Below are positions 1-7,602 of a DNA stretch of 20,000 nt, in pieces. Every line of letters starts with the position of its first letter. The first letter of the stretch is position 1. Below the pieces are notes generated by a model that worked only from the letters and a program-made list of their open reading frames with translations, made no database searches and was not told the origin of the DNA. The stretch is taken from NCBI GenBank assembly GCA_905221605.1, contig CAJNDS010001857.1:358293-378292 (forward strand), written 5' to 3'. The translations under genes and the position numbers were made by a program. Source of the stretch: Symbiodinium natans (taxonomy: Eukaryota; Sar; Dinophyceae; Suessiales; Symbiodiniaceae).

Positions 1-42
1 TGGGGCAGGACTTCCTGCAGGCCTGGGGTGGCTGTGGGAACT

Positions 43-72
43 GTAGGGTTTTGAGGGTTTAGGGTTTAGGGT

Positions 73-111
<39 letters not shown>

Positions 112-368
112 GGTTTAGGGTCTAGGGATTAGGGTCTAGGGTCTAGGGTGTAGGGTTTAGGGTTTAGGGTCTCGGGATTAGGGTCTAGGGTCTGGGGTCT
201 AGGGTCTAGGGTTAGCATGTCGAGGATTTCGGGTTGAGGGTTTAGAGTGTAGGGTTTGCGGTGCAGGGTTCAGGGCTTCGGGCTTAGGGTTTAAGGTGCA
301 GGGTTTAGGGTTTAGGGTGCCAGGTTTAGGGCTTCGGGTGTAGGGTTTAAGGTTTAGGGTTTCGGGGC
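43..368 (+). repeat. Degenerate telomere-like array (TTTAGGG variants)
   Basis: About 45 heptamers in the G-rich orientation. The canonical TTTAGGG is mixed with blocks of variants: TTGAGGG repeated about six times near 66-110, then TCTAGGG, then TGTAGGG, TTCGGGC and others. Variants occur in local runs, which suggests spread by local slippage or unequal exchange after the array was laid down. It is internal rather than a chromosome end as far as the window shows. Confidence 0.9.
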
Positions 369-430
369 CTAAAAGGTTCAGTGAAGGGTGCGGTTGGATT
401 GACTCCTGGGATTTTCGGGTGCGATATTTG

Positions 431-532
431 GGGATTTACGAAAAAAAAGGGAGCCCTAATATAGACCCCCAAACAGTTAGATCCCCTTATAATCAGGACC
501 CCAATAGGGTACCCCTAGTTTCGGAAACGCCC
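431..532 (+). mobile_element. Foldback / MITE-like element, copy A
   Basis: A 102-bp element that begins GGGATTTACGAAA and ends with the near-inverse GTTTCGGAAACGCCC-like sequence, so its two halves form an imperfect hairpin. The interior carries the family signature TAGACCCCCAAACAGTTAG and GGACCCCAATA. The 5-bp sequence ATTTG lies immediately before it (426-430) and immediately after it (533-537), as expected of a target-site duplication. It is too short to encode a transposase, so it would be non-autonomous. Related copies lie near 6834, 8209, 12925 and 13143. Confidence 0.65.
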
Positions 533-616
533 ATTTGGTTTTCGGTTGGTGCTGGGCACGCCACTCAACACGGAAACTGATTCTTAGCAGCTCACTCTAG
601 ACCCCTACTTGCAGAT

Positions 617-718
617 TCATGGGTAGCCATAAGTAGGGTTCTGCGTACGCGAAAATTTGGTTCTCACCAATAATAACCATAGCTACATTACTTCTAACCC
701 ACTTCTAACTACCCATGA
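617..718. repeat. Inverted-repeat unit, second foldback family, copy 1
   Basis: Left arm 617-640 (TCATGGGTAG, then TAAGTAGGGTT) is the approximate inverse of right arm 696-718 (AACCCACTTCTAACTACCCATGA). The interior is about 55 bp. A second, similarly organised unit lies at 7800-7881 and a lone arm at 7921-7948. No flanking direct repeat is evident, so transposition is only a possibility. Confidence 0.55.
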
Positions 719-720
719 AG

Positions 721-744
721 CCCAACCCCTAAACCCTAAACCCT
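721..744 (-). repeat. Short telomere-like tract (CCCTAAA)
   Basis: Three CCCTAAA-type heptamers in the C-rich orientation, directly after the inverted-repeat unit. Confidence 0.8.
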
Positions 745-769
745 TTCTTTCATATGTATTTTTCAATGT

Positions 770-1180
770 TGTCCAAATTTCGGTCAATCTGCTCCCCGGT
801 GATTTTGCAACTTTCGGTCAATCAGCCACCAATGCTTAAGGTTTGGTCAATCAGGTCAGCCGCCGGTCTTTCTCAAATTTCGGTCAAGCGGCTACCGGTC
901 TTTTTCAGATTTCAACCAGGCGACCAGCGGTGCTTTCAGATCTCGGTCAATCGGCCACCTGTGTTTTCAGGCTTGGGTCAATCGGCAGCAGTGTTTTTTC
1001 AGATTTCCATCAATCGGCATCACTGTTTTACAAATTTCGGTCAATCGGCACCAGTGCTTTCAAACTTCGGTGAGCCACTGGTGCTTCTTGTTTCAAATGT
1101 CGGTCAGTCGGCACCAGCGCTTATTTTCAGACTCCGGTCAATCGGCACCCATATTTTTCAAATTTCGGCCAATCGGTCAG
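770..1180 (+). repeat. About 32-bp minisatellite, roughly 13 diverged copies
   Basis: The unit is approximately TTTCGGTCAATCGGCACCAG followed by TGCTTTCAAA or similar. Copies begin near 777, 811, 841, 875, 908, 940, 972, 1003, 1034, 1065, 1097, 1132 and 1164. Length varies from about 29 to 36 bp, so no single reading frame is kept. This argues against a coding repeat even though one frame stays open for 157 codons across it. Confidence 0.8.
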
Positions 1181-1262
1181 GGCCTAGGGGCTCGGGGCCT
1201 AGAATTAAATTTCTGGACCTTGTTTAGGGTTCAAGGCCTGGGGTTTAAGGTTCAGGGCCTAG
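1181..1262 (+). repeat. Degenerate G-rich telomere-like spacer
   Basis: Contains GGGCCTAGGGGCTCGGGGCCTAG-like and GTTTAGGGTTCAAGG-like heptamer relatives separating two minisatellites. Heavily decayed. Confidence 0.5.
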
Positions 1263-1264
1263 TT

Positions 1265-1557
1265 CAGAAGCTGCAGATACTGTAAATAGCAGCATGTCTG
1301 CGTTCTCAGAGACTGCAAATACTGCAAATAGCAGCAGTTCTGCGTTCTCAGAGCGGCACATGCTGCAAATAGCAGCATTTCTGCGTCTACAGAGGCTGCA
1401 AGTAGTGTAAATAGAAGCAGTTCTGACTTTGCAGAGGCTGCAAGTACTGTAAACCTGCTGTACATAGCAGCATTTCTGCATTTTCAGACGCTGCCAATAA
1501 TGTAAAGAGCGGCATTTCTGCATTTTCAGAGGTTGCAAATGCTGTAAAAGCTAGCAT
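1265..1557 (+). repeat. 42-bp minisatellite, about seven copies
   Basis: The unit is approximately GCTGCAAATACTGTAAATAG followed by CAGCATTTCTGCGTTCTCAGAG, mostly 42 bp, with one 53-bp copy near 1437-1490 and a short copy near 1347. Because 42 is a multiple of three, a plus-strand frame encodes a recurring 14-residue unit of the form AANTVNSSxSAFSE. That frame is interrupted by two length changes, so an intact product is not seen. Either it is a decayed coding repeat or the phase is coincidental. Confidence 0.8.
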
Positions 1558-1571
1558 GAGACAAAACAAAC

Positions 1572-2300
1572 GGAAGGGAATCATATGCTTTGACGCAAGC
1601 TTGCACGGTAAACCAGCGGAGGGGTTGGGGGGGAGGCGCAGCCCCCCCGAAATTGCAAACAGAACGCCCGAAGATGGGTTTGGAAAGGATTCAGATGGTG
1701 CACGGCTCACAAAAGTGGCAGCGGCTTGGGGGTTCGCAACCATTTGCAAACAGAGTGCTCGCATGATGGGTTTGGAAGGGATTCAAATGGTGTTTGGGGT
1801 AAGCTTGCACGGCTTAAAACAAAAAGGCGGGGGTCGCAGCCCCGCCCCCCCCATTTGCAAACACAATGCTGGCCTGATAGGTTTGGAAGGCATTCATATG
1901 CTGCGAAGCGGTTTGAAAAAAACTCAACGAGGGGTTGAGGGGGAGGCAGCCCCCCCGTTTGCAAACACAACCCTCGCCAGACAGATTTGGAAGGGAATCA
2001 TATGCTTTGACGCAAGCTTGGACGGCCTAAAGCAACGGGGGGTCCCCATTTGCAAACGCAATGCTCGCACGATGGGTTTGGAAAGGATTCTAATGGTGTG
2101 CACGGCAAAAAAAAAAGGGGGGTTGGGGGGGGGGGTCACGACCATTTGCAAACCGATAGGTTTGGAAGGGATTCATACCGTGTTTGAAGGAAGCTTGCAC
2201 GGCTTCAAAAGCGTAAAAAGCGGGGGGTTTGGGCTTTGAATCGGTTTGGATGGATTCATATGCTTTGAAACAAGCTTTGCACGTCTCAAGAAATGGACCG
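1572..2300 (+). repeat. About 85-110 bp tandem repeat, eight copies
   Basis: Each unit carries GGGTTTGGAAGGGATTCATA near its boundary, then usually GCAAGCTTGCACGGC, a variable G-rich or C-rich stretch, and CATTTGCAAACACAATGCTCG. Unit starts are near 1577, 1684, 1779, 1888, 1991, 2080, 2165 and 2250. Copies differ mainly in the length of the homopolymeric G/C/A middle part. One plus-strand frame is open for 227 codons (1556-2239), but unit lengths are not multiples of three, so it is not read as a gene here. Confidence 0.85.
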
Positions 2301-2450
2301 GAGGACAACCAGGGCCAGAGGACCACAGGAACGCGGGACCAGGGACCAGGACCGGAGGACCAAAGGACCAGAGGACCAAAGGACCGGAACGGAAGACCAG
2401 AGGACCACCGGACCACGGGACCAGAGGACCACGGGACCCGGGACGCGAGC
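2290..2450 (+). repeat. GGACCAGA-type 8-bp minisatellite
   Basis: Short units of GGACCAGA, GGACCACG and GGACCGGA repeated about 18 times with irregular spacing. The complementary strand reads TCTGGTCC. All frames stay open because the units lack stop codons. Confidence 0.8.
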
Positions 2451-2604
2451 CACAACTCTTAAAGACAAGAAGCCCGAGCCACACCTTAAAAAGGAATGTC
2501 TGGGCCCCATCAAACAATCGGATCACAAACATCAAGACTAACAAAATGGGGCTTTTTGTTTGGTACCGCCCAGGGGGCTAAAGGGATGAGTAGATAAGTA
2601 AGGC

Positions 2605-3215
<611 letters not shown>

Positions 3216-3243
3216 GTTGTCATGGTCGTCGTCGTCGTCGTCG

Positions 3244-3334
<91 letters not shown>

Positions 3335-3366
3335 CGCCGCTGCTGCTGCTGCTGTTGCTGCTGCTG
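3216..3366 (+). repeat. (GTC)n, (CCTCGT)n and terminal (GCT)n sub-tracts
   Basis: In order: GTC triplets (about 3225-3250), a 6-bp CCTCGT repeat (about 3250-3285), a further CGT run (to 3332), then a short GCT run that restores the original triplet (3335-3366). Confidence 0.9.
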
Positions 3367-3460
3367 AGTGTTTGTATCTCTCAAAGTTCTCGGATTCTTG
3401 GGCGGGTGGGTATTTTTGCACACTTGACAAGCTGCTTGACTAGCGAATGCTTGGGCTTGA

Positions 3461-3526
3461 ACCCTAAGCCCTAAACCCTAAACCCTAAACCCCAAGCCCT
3501 AAACCCTAACCCTAAACCCTAAACCC
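3461..3526 (-). repeat. Telomere-like array (CCCTAAA)
   Basis: About nine C-rich heptamers, with CCCTAAG and CCCCAAG variants and one six-base CCCTAA unit. Confidence 0.9.
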
Positions 3527-3615
3527 CTTCCGTGCAACCGCCAAGAGAACAGCCCCTGTCACTCGGCTTCGCACTCAGGCATTGCGCATTGGAGGTTCGG
3601 GCCTGGGATGGTTTG

Positions 3616-3712
3616 GGGTTCAGGGTTTAGGGTGCAGGGTTTCGGGTGTAGGGTTTGGGGTTTAGGGTTTAGGGTTTAGGGTTTAGGGTTTAGGGTTTAG
3701 GGGTTAGGGCTA
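3616..3712 (+). repeat. Telomere-like array (TTTAGGG)
   Basis: About 14 heptamers. The left part is degenerate (GTGCAGGG, TTTCGGG) and the right part is canonical. It faces the opposite way to the array ending at 3526. Confidence 0.9.
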
Positions 3713-4003
3713 GGTTGCTTTCTGGCCTTCAGCGTCTTGCGGTTAAGGATTTGGGCCACTAGGTGGTGAAGGGTTTATTGCACGGGCTATTTTGGGGCTT
3801 AAGACGGCCAGGGTTCAAGAATTCTGGGCGTTGAGGGTTGCGAGCACGAGGACTGTAAGAACGTTTCGGGAAAGTTAAGGGTTCAGGGGAACGCCCGAAA
3901 CCCTACGCTTTCAGTCCAGCATAGAACTTCTGGATGTATGGTTGAGTTCAACTCAGGACGTCCCGTCGGGGTCGGCTGGCAAGTAAGCCGGTAAGTAGCC
4001 TGG
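3713..4003. other. Unique-looking spacer, no gene seen
   Basis: No repeat and no convincing open frame. It holds an imperfect AAGTAAGCCGGTAAGTAGCC duplication near 3980-4000, and nothing else I can name. Confidence 0.5.
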
Positions 4004-4058
4004 CCCTAAACCCTAAATCCTAAACCCTAAACCCTAAACCCCAAACCCTAAACCCTGA
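4004..4058 (-). repeat. Telomere-like array (CCCTAAA)
   Basis: About eight C-rich heptamers with single-base variants such as CCTAAAT and CCCCAAA. Confidence 0.9.
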
Positions 4059-4099
4059 ACGGCACCAGAAGGGCTTGAGAGGTGTCACTCTGAGTCCCT

Positions 4100-4153
4100 G
4101 AACCTTACTTGGAGGTTTATGGTACTTATGAACCAATTATAACTGTACTTCTA
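4100..4153 (+). repeat. Left arm of a long inverted pair
   Basis: CTTACTTGGAGGTT, then TGGTACTT, CAAT and TGTACTT blocks. The reverse complement of 4699-4752 carries the same blocks in the same order and spacing. Confidence 0.6.
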
Positions 4154-4158
4154 ACTGT

Positions 4159-4232
4159 ATAGGGTTTAGGGTTTAGGGTTCAGGGTTTAGGGTTTAGGGT
4201 TTAGGTAGGGTTTAGGGTTTAGGGTTTAGGGT
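4159..4232 (+). repeat. Telomere-like array (TTTAGGG)
   Basis: About ten G-rich heptamers, with one CAGGG variant and one truncated unit at 4200-4207. Confidence 0.9.
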
Positions 4233-4328
4233 CCGCCGACCCTGGTTCCCTCCTTACCCCCCGGGGGGGTCGGTGCACAATTTTTTCGTGGAGGACCGCG
4301 CCACCCACACAGATCAGCGTTTTCGGCA

Positions 4329-4375
4329 CCCCCAACCCCCCCCCCGCCCCCCCACCCCCCCCCCCCCCCCCCCCG

Positions 4376-4451
<76 letters not shown>

Positions 4452-4497
4452 ACACCCCACCCCCCCCCCCCCACCCCCCCCCCCACCCCCACCCACC
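4329..4497 (+). repeat. Poly-C tract (poly-G on the minus strand)
   Basis: Roughly 170 bp, nearly all C, with a few single A or G interruptions. The minus strand would have strong G-quadruplex potential. The exact length in an assembly is unreliable for such a homopolymer. Apparent Pro or Gly frames across it are composition artefacts. Confidence 0.9.
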
Positions 4498-4603
4498 TGT
4501 CTTTTTGGCTACCCCCGACCCCCCCCCAAACGTTTCACAGAACTCTGCCGAGCAGGCTGGGATGATCTTCGAACCATGCGAGCGGGTTTAGACCTGCTCT
4601 TAA

Positions 4604-4675
4604 ATTTAGGGTTTAGGGTTTAGGGTTTAGGGTTTAGGGTTTAGGGTTTAGGGTTTAGGGTTTAGGGTTTAGGGG
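4604..4675 (+). repeat. Telomere-like array (TTTAGGG)
   Basis: About ten near-perfect heptamers. Confidence 0.95.
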
Positions 4676-4698
4676 GGCACTGAAGGGGCTTATAAGGG

Positions 4699-4752
4699 AT
4701 TCTAAGTACAACTATGATTGTTTAACAAGTACCAAGAACCTCCAAGTAAGGC
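4699..4752 (-). repeat. Right arm of a long inverted pair
   Basis: Approximate inverse of 4100-4153, at about three-quarters identity by eye. The pair encloses the poly-C tract and two telomere-like arrays. A shorter relative, GAACCCTCCAAGCGAGGCTG, appears near 12060, and GAACCTCCAAG occurs near 7944. Confidence 0.6.
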
Positions 4753-4867
4753 AGAACAGAGGGTGCCCCTTTTTAGCTGCTTCGCAGTGGAAGGTGCACG
4801 ATGGTTCGCCGCTGTTTCGGGTTTTGACTCGTCTGTTTGCCTCTCGGTGCGGGCTTCAGGTTTAGGG

Positions 4868-4967
4868 GGCCCTAAACCCTAAACCCTAAACCCTAAACCC
4901 TAAACCCTAAACCCTAAACCCTAAACCCTAAACCCTAAACCCTAAACCCTAAACCCTAAACCCTAAC
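4868..4967 (-). repeat. Telomere-like array (CCCTAAA) bounded by inversions
   Basis: About 14 near-perfect C-rich heptamers. On the left it abuts TTTAGGG head-on (4861-4876 reads TTTAGGGGGCCCTAAA). On the right it runs into GCGCCTAGGGTGTTTAGGG, again switching strand. Confidence 0.95.
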
Positions 4968-5119
4968 CCTAGGGGGCGCCTAGGGTGTTTAGGGTTTCTG
5001 GTGTTTTTTCATGGCCCAGTTCAAACTTAAACAACTTTACGATGGGTCGACCCGAATCTGGGTGGAGCTCACTTCCGCTCGCTCACGCTCAAGAATCCGA
5101 AGCCCTATGAGCATCTTGA

Positions 5120-5160
5120 ATAGGGTTTAGGGTCTTAGGGTTTAGGGTTTACGGTTCAGG
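5120..5160 (+). repeat. Short telomere-like tract (TTTAGGG)
   Basis: Five heptamers with variants (TCTTAGGG, TTTACGG, TTCAGGG) leading directly into the octamer array. Confidence 0.85.
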
Positions 5161-5501
5161 GTTTAGGGGTTTAGGGGTTTAGGGGTTTAGGGGTTTAGGG
5201 GTTTAGGGGTTTAGGGGTTTAGGGGTTTAGGGGTTTAGGGGTTTAGGGGTTTAGGTTTAGGGGTTTAGGGGTTTAGGGGTTTAGGGGTTTAGGGGTTTAG
5301 GGGTTTAGGGGTTTAGGGGTTTAGGGGTTTAGGGGTTTAGGGGTTTAGGGGTTTAGGGGTTTAGGGGTTTAGGGGTTTAGGGGTTTAGGGGGTTAGGGGG
5401 TTAGGGGTTTAGGGGTTTAGGGGTTTAGGGGTTTAGGGGTTTAGGGGTTTAGGGGTTTAGGGGTGTAGGGGTTTAGGGGTTTAGGGGTTTAGGGGTTTAG
5501 G
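5161..5501 (+). repeat. Octamer array TTTAGGGG, about 42 copies
   Basis: A homogeneous 8-bp repeat with one extra G per unit compared with the heptamer. Rare deviations are one six-base-short unit near 5253, GGGGG units near 5389-5402 and one TGTAGGGG near 5463. It ends abruptly at GAATTC. The homogeneity means the extra-G variant spread as a block rather than arising unit by unit. Confidence 0.95.
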
Positions 5502-5667
5502 AATTCTTTCGATGTCGCTCTTGAACCCTGAGTCCCTTTAAAGAGCAGCTGAGCCTGATACCCTGGCACACATCTTCTGCTTGGGTGGTCGGGGCGGCAG
5601 GCTACTTAGGTGTCAAGCTCAAGAAGGGCAAATGAAAGCTCTGAAGCGAGAAACAAGTTAAGGTTCC

Positions 5668-5716
5668 CTACACCCTAAACCCTAAACCCTAAACCCTAAA
5701 CCCTAAACCCTAAACC
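5668..5716 (-). repeat. Telomere-like array (CCCTAAA)
   Basis: Seven C-rich heptamers, the first one CCCTACA. Confidence 0.9.
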
Positions 5717-5821
5717 GATTCACCAAACCCTCTCGGTCCGAGGCTGGCGGTGGAGTCACCTTGGGCATCAGCGGCCTGTTCTTCAGTTTGGCCTGGCAAG
5801 GACATGGCATGTAGGCTCAGC

Positions 5822-5934
5822 TTAGGGTACAGTAGGGTTTAGGGTTGAGGGTTGAGGGTTTGGGGGTTTGGGGGTTTGGGGGTCTAGGGTTCTAGGGTTT
5901 AGGGTTTCGGGTTTAGGGTTAAGGGTTTGCTGTG
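5822..5934 (+). repeat. Degenerate telomere-like array
   Basis: G-rich heptamers and octamers with local variant runs: TTGAGGG twice, then TTTGGGGG three times, then TCTAGGG and TTTCGGG. Confidence 0.85.
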
Positions 5935-6269
5935 ATAGGGCGTGGGTGCTGTGAAGGTTAGGTTTCGGAACAAGCTCGAAAGCTTCGTGAGGTGCGAAGA
6001 GCAGCTTTGGCCCGATTGTGGAGGGCCATCTAACACTTTTCTCCCACCCCACGCCATCCGAGGCGGCAAAGCCACCCAAACCTATTCCTTTTAGGGTTTA
6101 GGCCTAAACTCAAGGCAACAGTCCACTTCTAAAAACTTATTCAGTTTCATGACGTTCGGGGTTGGGTCCGGGAGTCAAAGGAATGGTAGGGGGGTCGGGG
6201 GGTCTCCCAGGCAGTTTGGGCCAGGGCGAGCCAGCACAAAAGGCCAGGGGGGCCAGGGCCAGCAGGCGG

Positions 6270-6306
6270 TATAGGGTTTAGGGTGTCGGGTTTAGGGTTG
6301 AGGGTC
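6270..6306 (+). repeat. Short telomere-like tract
   Basis: About five decayed TTTAGGG units. A further short one (TTTTAGGGTTTAGG) lies at 6089-6102. Confidence 0.75.
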
Positions 6307-6803
6307 TCTGTCTGGGTTGAGGTCATGTCGTCTCGAGATGTGGAGGGCCCGGCGGCTTACGATTTGGGGCAATGGGCTTCGGTTTAGGGGCTGCTATGTT
6401 TGCGAAGCTAAGGGTCGCGGCAGAACACTCGGCCGACGTGGCCCTGCTGACCTACTGGCAGCCCTATGCAGCGGAGCACAACAAATGCTCCCGTTCAATG
6501 AATATGCTAGCTTCTTAGAAGCTAAGGCGCACACACACACACACACACACACGTCTAGCTACGAAGCTCTACTGACAAATTTGTTCTGCTACTTGCAAGA
6601 AGGGATGCGTGCAAGCCCCCCCTATCCATCTCTATTGCGTTTCTCTTTTTGTTCTTATCGCTTTACAAGGTTTCGCGACTTGCCTGACATATCCATAAAC
6701 CCAAGCCCGACAATGGTCTCTGAAGCCAAGCCTACATGCCCAAACACGTGCTGGACTTCCGTTGGATCAGAATTAGGGGATAGGATTAGGGGAACCCTTG
6801 GGC
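6307..6803. other. Spacer without telomere repeats, no gene assigned
   Basis: Includes a (CA)11 microsatellite at 6530-6552. A plus-strand frame (6317-6886) is open for 189 codons, runs through the CA tract as His-Thr repeats and then into a foldback element, so it is most likely fortuitous. No domain was recognised. Confidence 0.45.
6530..6552 (+). repeat. (CA)n microsatellite
   Basis: Eleven uninterrupted CA dinucleotides. Confidence 0.95.
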
Positions 6804-7318
6804 GTATTTCAAGCTCAGTACTGGAATCGATGTGGGGGTTCACCGGGTTCACGGTATTGGGGGGTACCTTATTGGTGCCCTTATGACCACGGGATCCTAC
6901 CATGTAGGGGGGTCTGAACTAGGGGTCCCTGATGATCGTAAACCCCCGATGTTTCCACGCACTGGTCGGATTTCACTGCTCTGCTGTACAAGCGTCGTTC
7001 TGGAATCGACTGGCGGGCTTTTCATGCATTTCGTAGTACGAGCTTAGTACTCAGTTGTTTGTTGTAGTACAAACTGAGCTCTGGAAGCGGCGTTTCTGTG
7101 AGCCGCCTGTGGATTTTCATTGTTAGTACGAGCTTAGAACTGAACGTGAGCCGGCTGGTATTTCATTGGCTTGCAGAACCAGCTTAGTATTGAAATCGAT
7201 GCTTCCTTCCTCGAGCAGGCTGGATTTTCATCGTGATCTGTCGTGCTGGCTTCGTCCTGGACTTGACCTTAACGTGAGCCAGCTGGACCTTCTTGCAAGA
7301 TTCGTACTGGAATCGACA
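6804..7318 (+). repeat. Decayed 47-65 bp tandem repeat, about seven copies
   Basis: The units share, in order, GATTTTCAT, GTAGTACGAGCTTAGTACTG, GAATCGA and GTGAGCCGGCTG. Copies start near 6969, 7019, 7061, 7112, 7158, 7223 and 7286. An outlying partial copy (6804-6830) is separated from the rest by a foldback element, as if the element had inserted into the array. Divergence is high and unit length irregular. Confidence 0.65.
6834..6947 (-). mobile_element. Foldback / MITE-like element, copy E, with 5-bp TSD
   Basis: A 114-bp copy of the family in reverse orientation. It runs from GGGGGTTCAC to CGTAAACCCCC, so the termini are inverted repeats. GATGT lies directly outside both ends (6829-6833 and 6948-6952), a perfect 5-bp direct repeat. 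The interior, read on the minus strand, has CAGACCCCC, AGGATCCC, CATAAGGGCACCAATAAGGT and ACCCC in the family order. It interrupts a tandem repeat, which supports insertion. Confidence 0.7.
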
Positions 7319-7338
7319 GGGCCAAGACTCCATCTTGA

Positions 7339-7602
7339 TCTTCAACCGCCGTAGACAAACAGAACAAATTCAATTGCATCAAGGAGGCTTTCGTCAAGGT
7401 CGGCGGCGCTGGCGACTGCGGCATACCTTGCACTATGAAGAGCAAGTTTCGAGACTCCAATTTACCTGCCGAGGAGCTCCAAGCTCGAGACACACATACC
7501 CCAAACACTCGCTCGAAGGCCCCCTTTGCAACGGACACTTCCTTGCAAAGTGACGCGTGCGATCCACCCCATGCACCAAGATGTTCTCCATGCGCTACGT
7601 AG
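7339..7602 (+). pseudogene. Possible exon or gene remnant, unknown product
   Basis: An 87-codon open stretch follows a TGA at 7336-7338 and ends at TAG 7600-7602. Just after the TGA the sequence TTCAACCGCCGTAG could serve as a 3' splice site. The reading starts DKQNKFNCIKEAFVKVGG and has an ordinary amino-acid mix with five to six cysteines, unlike the repeat translations around it. The first ATG is at 7435, leaving 55 codons. I do not recognise a family. An open stretch this long is expected by chance several times in this window, so it is listed only as a candidate. Confidence 0.2.

Noticed and set aside
754-1227. 157-codon plus-strand frame with repeated ISVNRPP-like peptides
   Set aside because: It is a translation of the 32-bp repeat, whose unit length varies and does not hold a frame, so the peptide repeats appear in more than one frame.
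1556-2239. 227-codon plus-strand frame
   Set aside because: Runs through eight repeat units of changing, non-triplet length with homopolymer runs. Codon phase is not conserved between units.
3800-3830. tRNA B-box-like GGTTCAAGAATTC
   Set aside because: No matching A box or cloverleaf arms around it.
4219-4623. Poly-Pro and poly-Gly frames
   Set aside because: Direct products of the poly-C tract on either strand.
6317-6886. 189-codon plus-strand frame with a His-Thr run
   Set aside because: Crosses a CA microsatellite and ends inside a foldback element. No domain, and another frame on the opposite strand is open over part of it.
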